This document shows, piece by piece, positions 49,878 to 63,000 of a stretch of DNA of 64,000 nt. Within the stretch, counting starts at the first letter, position 1. Every line of letters starts with the position of its first letter. The stretch lies in NCBI GenBank assembly GCA_037974665.1, contig CM075775.1, forward strand, positions 33,547,732 through 33,611,731, read 5' to 3'. Source of the DNA: Ehretia macrophylla (lineage: Eukaryota > Streptophyta > Magnoliopsida > Boraginales > Ehretiaceae). Position numbers and translations under genes: made by a program. Below the pieces are notes generated by a model that saw nothing but the letters and a program-made list of their open reading frames with translations, searched no databases and was not told where the DNA came from.

Positions 49878-50252
49878 TGTAATGATTAACGAATTGGAGA
49901 GCTTAATCACTACTAGAAAACAGAAAATTATAGAAGAGATGACTGATTGTATTGAAAGTTGCAAGAATTCAAATGCAGAATTACAAGTGAGGTCAATTTT
50001 CGAGCAATTGGTGAGCTCTTAAGAAGAAGGAAGATAGAGAGATAAGCCTAAGCAATTTGAAAACAATTTTCCAATGCCCTCTATCTGTTACAACAATTCT
50101 ATTTATAATCTCTTCAGCGTCTTTCTTAATGCGTAACTGCCTCAACTCATGCTTATTTTGTTGTTGTCGAGTCATTGCCACATGTGAATTTGCCTCAACA
50201 TTTTTTTTCCAGTTCAACACTTAACTCATCATAGCCTGGTTGAGTCATTACA
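49878..50252 (-). repeat. 5' LTR of the deleted chromovirus
   Basis: Direct repeat of 48079-48454. No clear primer-binding site is seen next to it; the gag start lies only about 25 bp inside. Confidence 0.9.
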
Positions 50253-50335
50253 TACTTATACACTAGAGAAGAAGCATGGTCCATAGATATGCCATTTCCT
50301 CATCCTGAAATCATCGTCGCAAACACATATTTTTG

Positions 50336-50679
50336 CTTGAAGTGCAATTTGATTCCCAGGCAATAGTCAATCTTGTGTGCAGCAGGACTTCGTCCCACCA
50401 TCCGTTAAGGTTGTGGTTGGATGATTGTAAATACCTTTTTGACCGGAATCCGGGATTCAAGTTCCGACATGTTTATTGCGAAACAAACCAGTGTGTTAAT
50501 TAACTAGCGAATTTTTGCTTGAAGCATTACTTTGGAGATCATATTTTGAAGCAAGTGCCACGGGGTCTTCTACCTCTGTTAGATAGAGATCGGATTGGTG
50601 TAATGACCCCTAGATGGGTGATGCTCTAGTGTATATACTTTTATATAAATTGGCTTTACCTCTAATCAATCAAAAAAAA
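50336..50679 (+). pseudogene. 5'-truncated LINE tail with RNase H-like C-terminus
   Basis: The frame 50336-50629 reads LEVQFDSQAIVNLVCSRT, then HHPLRLWLDDCKYLF and FKFRHVYCETNQCVN, a stop, LANFCLKHYF. This is the plant RNase H (RVT_3-type) pattern found at the 3' end of plant LINEs: DS, a HPL segment, HVxxETN and LAN. A 3' UTR and a short poly(A) (about 50671-50679) follow. The in-frame stop replaces the residue before LA. It lies right after the chromovirus insertion. Confidence 0.65.
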
Positions 50680-51352
50680 ATGACGGCCAGCAAATTTCAA
50701 CATTGATAAACTAATATTTGATCGTCTTTTCAACTTTTCCTATAAGAAACTAAAATGTAACCCACAAAAGAATTGACTTGAAAACGATTTGTCATTCTGA
50801 ACTATTAGATCCAAAATTTCAAAATTACATTTTGACCTCATGGGATTTGTTAGTCGTTCGGATAAGTTCAAATAACTGCATGGGCATAATAAATAGTTTT
50901 TTTTTTATTTTTTTTTATTTTTACCCCTAGCCTCACCTATTTTTCATACTCGTAAAATTTAAATCTCAATCTCTTAAATATTAAAACAAGTAATTCACTA
51001 TTAAAATCTCAAGCAAGATAAATAGTTGCCCATATAGGTTCGAATAGCTGCCTGATGGATTGAATGGCCATCCCAACAGATTAAATAGCCATTTAAATAG
51101 GTTTAATAAATGCCTAAACAAGTAAATAGCTACTCAAACAACACATTTGCAACAAAAGTACAAAGGCCATCCCAAAAAAAAAAGGGAAAAGAAAATTTAA
51201 GCCCAAGAAAAGAAGTCAACATCCAATTATAATTTGTCAGCACTTCACCAGAATATACGAGAGAGAGAGAACGATCCTTGCTTCACAAATAAAATTAATA
51301 AAAAATTATCAAATTCAAAACCAAAACCCAAACCGCCTTAAATAAGCGCTTT
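50680..51352. other. Upstream region of polyubiquitin
   Basis: AT-rich. Holds loosely repeated aatagctgcc/aaatagcca phrases at 51040-51135. No gene seen. Confidence 0.4.
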
Positions 51353-51392
51353 TTCCAGTTCCTTCTAGAACATACGTAAGCCCTCTATAAAA
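51353..51392 (+). promoter_or_regulatory. Heat-shock element and TATA box of polyubiquitin
   Basis: TTCCAGTTCCTTCTAGAAC (51353-51371) contains TTC and GAA blocks arranged as a heat-shock element, with a perfect TTCtaGAA core at 51363-51370. A TATA box (CTATAAAA) lies at 51385-51392. This fits known heat induction of plant polyubiquitins; function is inferred. Confidence 0.6.
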
Positions 51393-51530
51393 CCAACCAC
51401 TTCTTCTTGCGTTATTCTCATCAATAACAAAAGTTACAAAAGCGCTTCTCATCGTCATAAACCAATCTCTCATAAGCCCTTTTCAACAGCTTCTCTTTTG
51501 CTTGCTTTTCGCGTTTGTGAATATATATAG

Positions 51531-52685
<1,155 letters not shown>

Positions 52686-52823
52686 ACTAGTATTAGTCTG
52701 ATGTGTTCTTTCTACTCGTATCGTAGTTAAGGTGTTTCAGTTTATATGTCTTGGATTCCTATGCTGTTTAGTCGTGCGACTTTCATGGGAAATGCGGTAA
52801 ACGATGTACTGAAACCGAGTTTT

Positions 52824-52829
52824 AATAAA
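52824..52829 (+). terminator. Polyadenylation signal of polyubiquitin
   Basis: AATAAA 139 bp after the stop codon. Confidence 0.6.
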
Positions 52830-53600
52830 ATTGTGAACTTGTTTATGCGTAAGGGCTCTCTTGCTGTTTTGATTTCTGATGAATGGTATTAGGCATTTGG
52901 TAAGTTGTGTTGAATGTGTTCAATAGGTGACGAATGTATTACCTTAGTTAAGTACTTCTTGAATTGTGTCGATGGATGAAGACTTTTTGCTTCAAACAAT
53001 TAAGAGTACTATGTTATTAAATAAAACGGTTTGGATGCTGTGAGAATGTATAGTCAGCATCTCTTGTGCCTGTTTGTTTAAGATGAATAGCGGAATACCA
53101 AGGCATTTATTAATTGGATAGAATGATTTATTGCGCAGGATTGAAGCCATTTGACATTCTAGAGAATTGACGCCCGTGTCCTCATCAACATCAACTACGC
53201 AGCTGATGAAACACTGGAGTAATCAAAATTTTCTCTTTAGATTTGGAAACCATGGTTGTGTGCGAAAGACAGGAGAGACATGATCCGGCTACAGGTGTGA
53301 TTTTGTGACAGATATATGAAGAAACTATCTACACAGCAGGTATGGTATCTTCTGTCCTGAGCCAAGGTTCTGGAATCATTACGTATTAGCTTCTGTAATG
53401 AAGCAAACCCTGTAATAATAGTGTAATAATTTGATTAAGTTGCTCATATTTCAAGCCCATGTATGGCTGCCGGTGTTATTGTGCCATATATGTCTAAACT
53501 ATTGCTTTAGAAGCATTGTATATGAATATGATCATCTTACAACCATCTCCATCAACGCATAAGTTTCCTTGCTGATTTCTAGTGTTAGCTTCCTGAGAAG
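52830..53600. other. Intergenic between polyubiquitin and MLO (tail-to-tail)
   Basis: No gene. It must hold the end of both 3' UTRs. Confidence 0.5.
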
Positions 53601-56600
53601 TTAAACTCGAGAGCTTTTGTCCAATGAGAAATCTGTGAGCTGAATTTCATGCTGAAACAGATGACTTTGAGAGGGTTGATCATCTATATTTTGTTTCGGG
53701 CCCTTTCTCTCTGGGCCCACTTGATCATAACTTCTGGGTTTATCAGGATAAGGTGGAGCAGTAGAAGGTCCAGGTCCTTCAGTCTTCCATGGACGAGTAT
53801 CACAATTGGATTTCCTTGGTGGAGTGTGAACAGAATCAATTTCGTTTCTGTAGTAACGCAACAGATGGACGGGGGTTGTAACGTGTGTTGGAGTTGTTGG
53901 GTAGCTCGATCTTGCACTTCCTGCATGACTACTCTCTTTTACTTGCTTATGTGCAGTTCTGTACCAGCTTTTTAGTGCTTTAGCTACTTCTTCATTGAAG
54001 ATGGTTGGTTTCATAGTTGAACCCATCTGATTTACGAGAGATGGGAACATTAGGCATTAAACTATTGGATTAAGAGAATAGAGCAAAAGAGAGGAATGGT
54101 AGCTCACCTGTGTCACTAGCGCATAGAGGGGAAGGGTAACATAACTGCATATGATTTGTACAAGTATCCTGTCATACACCAATTCTTATACGTGTCAATA
54201 ACTTCTCTGGATCCATTTCCAGATGATCAACGTTTTAGATATACAGTGGACGGGGAAGAAACTCACCCCAATGATATCCTGATTACTATATCATCTGTTT
54301 TCGCGTGGAAGCAAGTTCGTAGGCCAAATGCATACTGTCAAACAAATGTACAAGAAAATAGGATCGGTCCATTATTTAGAGAGATCTTTAAGTGTGATCA
54401 TGATTGTGACAGTACGTCTAGCTTACCCAAGTCCATGCAAAGAAGGCGAGCTGAAATGCATTCTGCAAGAGTACAGCAATCATCAGAATATTGTTAGTAG
54501 GAACTGATGAGGGATGGGGCGACTGAGAAATGGTAATATGCTAGCAGAAGCACCTGAAAGAGCACAAAGTGGATTACGTAGAGTAAGAGCTGTGGATGGT
54601 TGAACCAGAAAAGATCATCTCCGAGCTGAACCACTGGGGTTCCTTTGACCACCTCTCCTCTTTCTTGAATTCGGACGCCCATCTTGGTTATTATGACCTG
54701 AAGTTTTGTTCCTACTAAAAGTATGATCTGCAGACGCAAATCACTGATTAATCTGGTAATTACTGGGAAAATTATGAAGATTTTGAGGATGATAATTGCA
54801 CTTACGATCAGTGGAATAAAGGGAAACCACAGATAGGAATGCCAACCTGCCACCAAAATTCACCTTGGTTAGTACTTTAAATTTCTGAAGACACTAAATA
54901 GATTTCGTTTCATTTCTTTACTGCTACTTAATATACATGCCTCCTTCTTGTAGTTATTCTTTTGAGTTGATTAATCGATTAGCTGCTGAAAAACTTGAAG
55001 TATATATTGTTACTGTATGTGGAAGTGGCTATTTTCATTTTTTTAATTAATTTAACTATGAGATTTACAGCCTTCAGTTCATGATTCAAAGTATATGCTG
55101 CAATCTTAGACTTTTGGTTGCACTTTCTTAGGTTCTTGTGTTATTGTTTACAAATTTAAGAGTGTTTCACACTGGCTAGCTAAGAGAATATCCACGTTCA
55201 GAATAGAATAGATCATCGTTTTTAAATCTGTTTCCATAAAATGAGTGAGACCAAGTGATTAGTCGCATGTACTCTAAATGAACAAGTTCAGGTTATCGAC
55301 AAGTAGTAGATTATAGATAGAGCCTAAAAGACAAAAATGGATCAAGAAGAGAAGGTAATCCTAACCAATAGGGATTACAACATAGAAAACTATAAATCTA
55401 TGCAGTGAAATGTTTGTTTTTTGAGGCAAAAATCAGGGGAAGGACAAAGGAAAGTGCGATTAGAACATAGAGACCTATAAATCTATGCAGTGAAATTTTT
55501 GTTACCCCTAACATGCAAAATCTAAGTTGGGTTTCGCAAAATGAGGTTCCTAGTTAGTGCTGATCATTGATACGACAATTATTAACTAATTTGGAAGATT
55601 TCCATAAAGTAAATTGGAGAGAGGTAATTTTCTTTCCATAAGACGTACCCAGCGAAAAAAAGACACTTACCATGAGTGTTAAACAGCAGGAATACCACTG
55701 CAAAGAGCCATATTAGTGGGCTGCAGAAATGAAATAAATTATTAGCCCGAGAATTGTTATAGATGATCTTATTTTTTCTTAAATTCTTTTTAAGTGTAAC
55801 ACTTTAGGTATATGTCTTTTTAGCAGAAGCATCCAAATGCGAATTATAACATGGTTGGATAACACAATATAAACTTGAGTTATGAAATAGACCCTTGAAG
55901 GGGCCATCGTTGCTTGGGACTTTGGTGGCCTGCTGCTGAATGCAAACTTGTATGATGATTAAGAAAAAGAAATTCTCCCAATAATTCCAAGCCCAATCTT
56001 TCCAAAAAAGTACGCACACTAATTTTGTGTTTCCGAGCCAAAGTTTTAGCACAAGAAAGTTGAAATATATACTTTATTTGATTATGATAGAAGATGATTT
56101 TAAGATTGTAACTATATACCTGATTTCTACAACAACTTTGAAGTCTTCCTCAAGTGACTTCTTTATGTAGTTCAGGAAATTGAAATTACTTTGGCTTCTT
56201 GGTTCTAGGTGTGCCTGTTGATAATCACATGAAATTTTGCACTCAGTTAATTACTTGAGCAAGTAAGATAATGAAAAAAAAGAAGTATTTTGATGTAAAT
56301 GTGTTGATCTTATTGAGGACTGACATTGATAAATCCGTAGCGCAGAGTCAAATAATCCACCTTGTGAATCGATCTTACGAATTGTCGAAAGAAGCAGACC
56401 TGTATACAGTTTTCAGAAGTAAAGGTGGTCTTAAAATATCATTTATTCATCAAGGTACTGATCTCTAAGTTGGCTAACAGTCTTCAGCTCTGATTCTTAA
56501 GAAAAATGACAAAAGAATAAAGATCTCATAAAGTGGTTCAGCAGCAAATAAGATGATAATTTGCGACAATTTTCAAAGACTCGTAAAAGATTTTCTGGTC

Positions 56601-58180
56601 TTACTATCCAAAGAAGGATGGGTGAACGACTCCAGAAACTCAAGTGCCTTCGTCCGAAGGAAGTATCCCTTGTGAGTCTGAATCTTTCCGGATCTGCAAA
56701 ACATACTCATTCCCTTCAGCATATCACTTATCTGGTCGCATTTCATAATGAGCCATGTACTATGTGGAATTACTTTCTCATATGATTTTTTCATCTCTAT
56801 ATATTTAATTGGATCATGTGAGCATATTAATAGAAAACTCTATGCACGTCTTAGGTGTGATGTAAGATGTAGTACTAAATGTTCTGCAATATGAAGGTAC
56901 TGAAAAGCTAAACAATAAAATATTTCTAATATTGGATAATTTTGTTTGTAGTTGCAAATTTCCCTGTGATAAATAACTACATACAAATATTGGTAATTCA
57001 GGTTTTCTGTCAGGCGAAGCCTACCATGTGCGGCCTGATACTCGGTTGTTCTTGTTTCTATTTCCCAAGCCTCCCACTTTCTCATCTGTGATTCAAGACC
57101 AGGAAAGTCAAAAAAGGCTATATGGTGCAGTATTAGAATTAGTATGCACAGAGAAGAGCGAGAGGGAGGTCAATACCTTGACTTGACCTAAGGCCAGTGT
57201 GACTATACAATACAGAACATGGAAAAGAGCTAAAACAAAGATGAATATGTGCAGTTGGTGGATGCCGTAAGCAGATACAAATGGAACCTTCCCCTGCAAG
57301 AAAAGGTGCAGCATCTCACATCTTGATTTAGTTATTTTATGTTCCAGATAAATAGCATTCCTCTGGTTCTTCTGATTCTCCTTTTTCAGAACTGATAAAG
57401 TTTACTTGCTTTGTTTCAACAACTATATTTGCAGTATTTAGATAAATCCATCAACAAAATGGAAAATCCCTAAAAAATATGCCTCGCGTGCATGGAGAAG
57501 ACTTGCCTTTTCTGCACATTTGTCATACCCTACAGCGGCTAAAACACGTCCATGATTTTCACTGTAGTCTTGAAAAGTAAGAAGTCCTCTCCTTCCACTG
57601 CTCTCCAACTTCTCTTTGTCCTTTCGGTATTTCTTTTCTTCTTGCCTCTTGTCACATGGATGCCAAGTGGCTCCAAGAGCTTTTGATATACATATTTCTG
57701 ATATTGTTCCTTGTAGCACTGTCAGGAGCAATGAAATAAACCCCAGTAGCATGAGCTCTGAAACAGGAAAAACAAGTAAGAAATGGAAAAAAAGGTAAAC
57801 TACTTATCAAGTTCTTGATGTTCCCAAGAGGTGGTTGCATTATTTCTCGATATTTATAAGATGGCTAAATGCCTCATGAGCCAGCTGACCTGACTTGATC
57901 TTCTCAAGTGCTTCATTCAGAGCTCCTTTATGATTCTTTGTTAACCACTGCAACGAACAAAACCTTATATAAGTTAGGTTCAAGCTAGAAGTGCTAAAAG
58001 ATGAAAAGGCTAATAGACTAATAGTTCTGAAGTATATGTACATCATGCTGAAAAACGACTCACCTTTCCAATCCAGTGAATAATGCGTTCAATGATAATT
58101 GATATTGCTACCAACACAAAACAAACAACTGCAACTGCCCAAGTCGGTGTAACTTCCAGAGATTGACCTTTTCCTGCCAT
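53601..58180 (-). CDS. MLO family seven-transmembrane protein, probably susceptibility clade V
   Basis: Plasma-membrane protein of the MLO family. Clade V members (Arabidopsis MLO2/6/12) are needed for powdery mildew entry. Coding exons on the minus strand are 58064-58180, 57890-57947, 57507-57757, 57177-57293, 57025-57085, 56605-56693, 56325-56399, 56120-56214, 55671-55720, 54806-54846, 54554-54727, 54427-54462, 54267-54334, 54108-54168 and 53601-54026, 1719 nt for 572 residues. Landmarks are the start [105 protein letters not shown] and [18 protein letters not shown] calmodulin-binding segment ([12 protein letters not shown]) follows TM7. The tail has [12 protein letters not shown] and ends near LTDFSLDK, like clade V. 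Intron 3 begins GCAAGT. No break was found. Confidence 0.95.
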
Positions 58181-59269
58181 CCTTTCCTTGTTCTTTTTAG
58201 GTTTTCCTGAAGATTGATATCAAATCTACCAAATATTGAAGCGAGAACTTGAACATAAAGATGACCTGGAAGTATCTTATGTTTATCAACGGAGATGATT
58301 ATAATCAATGTTTTAGACCTTATGGATCAATTTCTTTCTGTGGATGGGGATAATGTTAAATTTGTAAGTGGTAAAGAAAGGCCTCGCTTATTCCAATTAT
58401 GTATAGCTGTTCAGAATTTATAGATAGATCTAGTAAAGGTAGAAGAAAGAAAGATTACTAGTAACTAACTAACTCGCTACTTGGAAAAGAGTAGAAGACT
58501 ATGCTACGTAAGTCAAGCTGGTCTACAGAAACAGCGAAACTGACTCTTTCTTGTTGGAGAAATTTATATCTTGTACATGTGAGGGACCAATTGCAGAAAA
58601 TAGACCATAGTTAGTTAGCATTTAGAGGGATTTGTTAGTCCTCATGGCTTAATACAGTTGGTTTGTTTGCGTAATTAGACAGACAGTTGATACGGTTACT
58701 ACTTTGCTTCATTCTACGGTTGTTTGCTTTGCTTGAGAAGATTTACCATGACTTGTAGCAACTATAGTTGATTATCTTTGTTTTTTTTCCAGGGCCTTTT
58801 TACTTGCATACAACTTTACGTTACCATCATGTTGGCCACAATTGCTGTATTGAGCTTCGATAATTTAGTTCACTTTTTGTTGCAGATGACAGAATGGAAT
58901 TCCAAAGAGTTACAGTAGGATCCGAACATGATTTTCACTGATATATTCCGAGAGCCTAATCAGTGAAAGACAAATAACATCGTGTAAGATACCATCTGCT
59001 ATTTTTTCCGGTATGAAATTCTTATTGTTTATTTTCGTGTGACCTAAAAGTCACGGGTTAGAACCTTATAAACATATTCTTGCAAAATATAATGTAAGTT
59101 TGCATATGATGGACTTTAAATGAGTCAACCGTCAGACGCCATGCACAGTTGGAGTTTTGTGCACTGGGGTGTCCTCCTTTGGTAAGGAGCAACATAATAT
59201 ATGCTTGTAGGAATCCAAAACCTAGGTATCCTTGCTTTTCTCTTTTCTGGATAGTAAAATTGTTTAAAT
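58181..59269. other. Region upstream of MLO
   Basis: MLO 5' UTR and promoter on the minus strand; exact start not seen. A short exon-like stretch after TTGTTGCAG at 58885 (DDRMEFQRVTVGSEHDFH, then stop) may belong with the pieces at 59270-60050. Confidence 0.35.
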
Positions 59270-59280
59270 TTGATTCCTGA

Positions 59281-60050
59281 TTCATCTGAGAAACCATATA
59301 GTGCTTTTCAAATTTGTCCAGACACTATAGAATGTTCAGTGATTGATCCTCCAAACTTGGGGCGCTTTGTGACTAGGTTACTGGACTTGGTCATTAAGCA
59401 GATCAAAGTAAGTTTTATTTCATTAGGTGACGTTGGCTATAAGAATTCAACCATGTTACTAATTTCTATTGAGAGCTATCTTTTTTTGTAACTCCTTATT
59501 CGGACATTTGCAAAATGTAATATTGATGTCTAAAATCCATATGATTAACTTGACATGTATGTTTATGTTGGCTGTGCGTTATTTAGCACCTATCCGGTTT
59601 GGGACTGACAATGTCAGGAGTAAAATCCCTGACACACCTATTAGGTTTGGGACCGACAATGTCAGGGGTAAAATCCCTGACATATGCAGAGTTGGTTGTT
59701 AGACTTGGTCTTATAAGGTAGGATGAGAACTTGATTGTCACAAATTCTTCGAGAGTAAAAAGCGTTTAGAAGTCTCAGAAGTTTTGTCTATCCTTTTCCA
59801 GTGCGTTCATTTGCTTCACATCAGAGGAAGAAAAGCATCTTATCATATTTATAACGCCATTGACATGGAAAGGTTTGGACATAGTCGTGGCAAACGAATT
59901 AAGGCAACATTGCGCCTTGGTGGGTCTATTTCATCTTCACGTCAGCCCGTCACGATATCTATACAAAGGGTTGCGAATGGAAAATATTGAAACCATCCTT
60001 TCTAGTAGTATCGTTATTGTCTTATTTGCAGCTTTTGTTGTTGTCGGAAC
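59281..60050 (+). pseudogene. Unrecognised exon-like pieces, possible gene fragment
   Basis: 59281-59408 reads EKPYSAFQICPDTIEC then SVIDPPNLGRFVTRLL and DLVIKQIK, ending at a good GTAAGT donor. A TTTTCCAG acceptor precedes 59802, from which [18 protein letters not shown] can be read; another frame gives [16 protein letters not shown] then a stop. The regular residue composition and splice edges suggest a real coding ancestor, but I do not recognise the family. It could be the 3' end of a gene whose other exons are gone. A 48-bp tandem repeat sits in the intron between them. Confidence 0.3.
59589..59684. repeat. Tandem 2 x 48 bp, each unit a small hairpin
   Basis: Units start at 59589 and 59637. 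Each contains TGTCAGG(A/G)GTAAAATCCC followed by TGACA, an inverted repeat that could form a short stem. Confidence 0.85.
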
Positions 60051-60059
60051 TATGTGAGA

Positions 60060-63000
60060 TGACTTAGCAATTACCCTATCGAATTTTTAGGCATACTCGC
60101 TTTTCTGTTCAGAAACAAATTATTCCAAATATTTTTAGAAATTTTTGTTTCCATTGGACCATTTGTATCAATATGCATCGGGATTCTGACTCATGGATCA
60201 AACAAGAGGATTGAACCGTCCGCGCAATCTCCATGACTATTTTTCTTTCTTTTTCCACTTTCTCATTTTTAAATTCTCTCTTTTTTGACTAAATAATTTT
60301 TCGTTATGATTAGAATTAGTTGTCCGATGAGACATAGGGAGTATGAGTGTGCAGTGATGACGAACAAGATAACAATTAGGGTTGATGTGTTTTGGTGAGC
60401 TCATGGAGAAATCTTTTGCCTTTTTTGCTCTCTTTTTATTTTTATTTTTTCTTCCTTTGTTCCCTCGTTTTCTTGCTAATTTTTTTGCGAAATAATAATC
60501 TAAATAAACTAGACCAAACTTTGTCTTATTAAGAGGAGTTGGTATATGATTTGATAACGCTATTCATCTTTTTTTAGAGTTGTCTTCTTGGTTAGTTTTA
60601 TGTAGGAGAATATAACGTATCGCAAGTAGAAAATGTTCCAAAGATAATGTCATGATGTATTAAATTCATATATAAAGAAATTTAATATAAATATGTTATG
60701 TGTTGACTTTACTTTTATCTAGATATGAGACCTTAGAAATAAAACTCTGATAATTCGATTATTCAATATAGTTAGATGATATAACACATCTTTAGATGTC
60801 CTTAAAATTACCAGATAGAACATACTGCAGAAATCAAAATAATAACTGCCTCTTTCGATTACAATATGTTTCTTTGGCCATTTTAGTTGACATCATCTTA
60901 TGGCTAACTTATCTTCTTCAGAATCATTTTCTTAGGACCTGACATATACTGGAGCATCACTTTCATTAGAACTGTCAAATAATTGTTATAAAACTTGAGT
61001 TGTTTTGACTTTTATGATAATACGAATATATTTAAATAATTGTTGTTTTGTAACACTATAACGAGAATGCAATTTTTGTTTTTTTTAGGTGAATATGATA
61101 TTGAGATTTTTTTTGAAACGCGAGGATTTAGTGGATGGGGCGCATGAGTTAAAAAACATCATATTCTGAGGGAAAATTATTAGATCTGATGGAGAGTGAC
61201 CCACACAAGCATCAGGTACAAATGGGTTGATTTTTTAATACACATGTAAACAAAAATTATTATTTTTTGGACATAAATGCCCTTCCTCATCCAATTTTGA
61301 CCAAATTACGCTTTCAAAAAATTAAAACAAAAAAAGAAACACAAAAAATGCATTTTCTTCCAGTCAACACCCCCACCCATCCTACAACCCAACATTCATT
61401 CAGTTGTTGATTCATTCAGTTCTTAAATTGCAAATTTCTACAAACTTTTGAACAGATGCCATTATACCTTAGAAATGTTTCCTGGATTTATGAGACTGAT
61501 GGCATGATTTAACAACAGAGATAACAAGGATAGGAAAATTAAGGTCTTGGCCTTTCGTCAGAAAATCTTGGCAGTTGAACCAGAGGGTTGACTCTTGTAA
61601 CACCTTCCAATCTGGACTAGTTCTGATCTTCCATTGCCATACTCTCCTGATTTCCCTTTAGATATATATTTTCTTAACGTCCATGTACTTAATGACAACT
61701 TCTTTGATTAGTGACATTACAATTCTGAAAACATATTTTGATTGTAATCTTTAAACTTTAAAAGTGTTGAATACTTAACTCACATGAAGAAAAATTCTAT
61801 AAACTCTATATCTAAATAAAGAGACACTTTATGAATATGATCATGCCAAAACATAGCAATTTTCTCACTAATCAATTGCCCTTTTAGCCACTATAGTCAC
61901 TTGATAAATCTCTAACTTTTAGAATAAAATAAACTTTAAAGTTGATAGAAAAACCCTCACTATCACTCTCACTTCTTTTGAATTACAATTACCCATTTGG
62001 ACATGTAATTGCATATACTAATCTAGAGAAGCAAACATCTCAGAATTCTTATTAAATAATTTGTAGATTAACATAGAGATCCGCTTTGGCGCAACCATCT
62101 ACATTAATCCCAAATTATTTAACTGAGTTAATATCACTTTCATATCCATAGGTGTAAACGGATAATCAATAATGTTCAAAATTTTAATATCCACCATTAT
62201 GCACATGTATAAATAAAATAAAAAAAGCTTTAAAAGTGCATAGTGTCAATGGACATAAAATAAAATTGTAGTCGAGTTTGAGAACCCCACAATTCCAAAA
62301 CCCAGAACTAAGACCTTATCAATATACAAGTCTTAAGATTTTCATCCCTTTTGCTATTCAACATCACCCCAAGAGTAAGTATGAATAGCCAAATTCACCT
62401 AGTTCAAAATGCATTTTTCTCTAGACTTTATTCCTTAACCCATTTCCAAACGGAGTACCATATAACCTCTTTATGTTAAAAAGCGATAAGGTGCATATAG
62501 AGTAATGAGCCATTTTAAGTCTGAAAATAATCAGTGCATAGTTTCAAAACACTTTATATTGTGCACCAACTTTTAAGAAAAAATGATAATTTAATTAGTG
62601 CTCAAATAAAAGAATCTTTATATTTCACAGCCTCATGAATATATTGATCAGTAGCAAAAGACACATTGGTGACTATTAAACCTTCAATTATTTCAAGAGA
62701 ATCAAACAATTTCCCCCAAGTAGTGCGTCCAAATTCACGACATGTATTATCATGTCTAAAGTTAAGCTGCTAAGATAATAGTTAATAAAGCCTAATTTCA
62801 TCAGTACCAATTAGAGCTAAATTTTACAATATAAGTCAATGCTACAAAAAAATAGAGGTCCATCTTGCGTCGAATATGTCATTCGGAGAAGTTTTAAATC
62901 TTAATACAGACAATGCATAATAGATCAAGGAAATAAAAACTATTGTTGACTTGTCAGCTTAGATTCCATCCGACCTATCTTAACCATCATTACGATGAAA

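Larger units (their letters stand above)
48079..50252 (-). mobile_element. Internally deleted Ty3/gypsy chromovirus, 2.2 kb
   Basis: LTRs 48079-48454 and 49878-50252 (376 and 375 bp, about 7% different by eye) end TGTAATGA...TCATTACA. They are flanked by identical TACTT duplications (48074-48078 and 50253-50257). On the minus strand the internal part keeps gag, an integrase zinc finger and a chromodomain-like end, but protease, reverse transcriptase and RNase H are missing. A polypurine-like AAGAGGGTGGCAT lies just before the 3' LTR. It could only have moved with help from a full-length relative. Confidence 0.9.
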
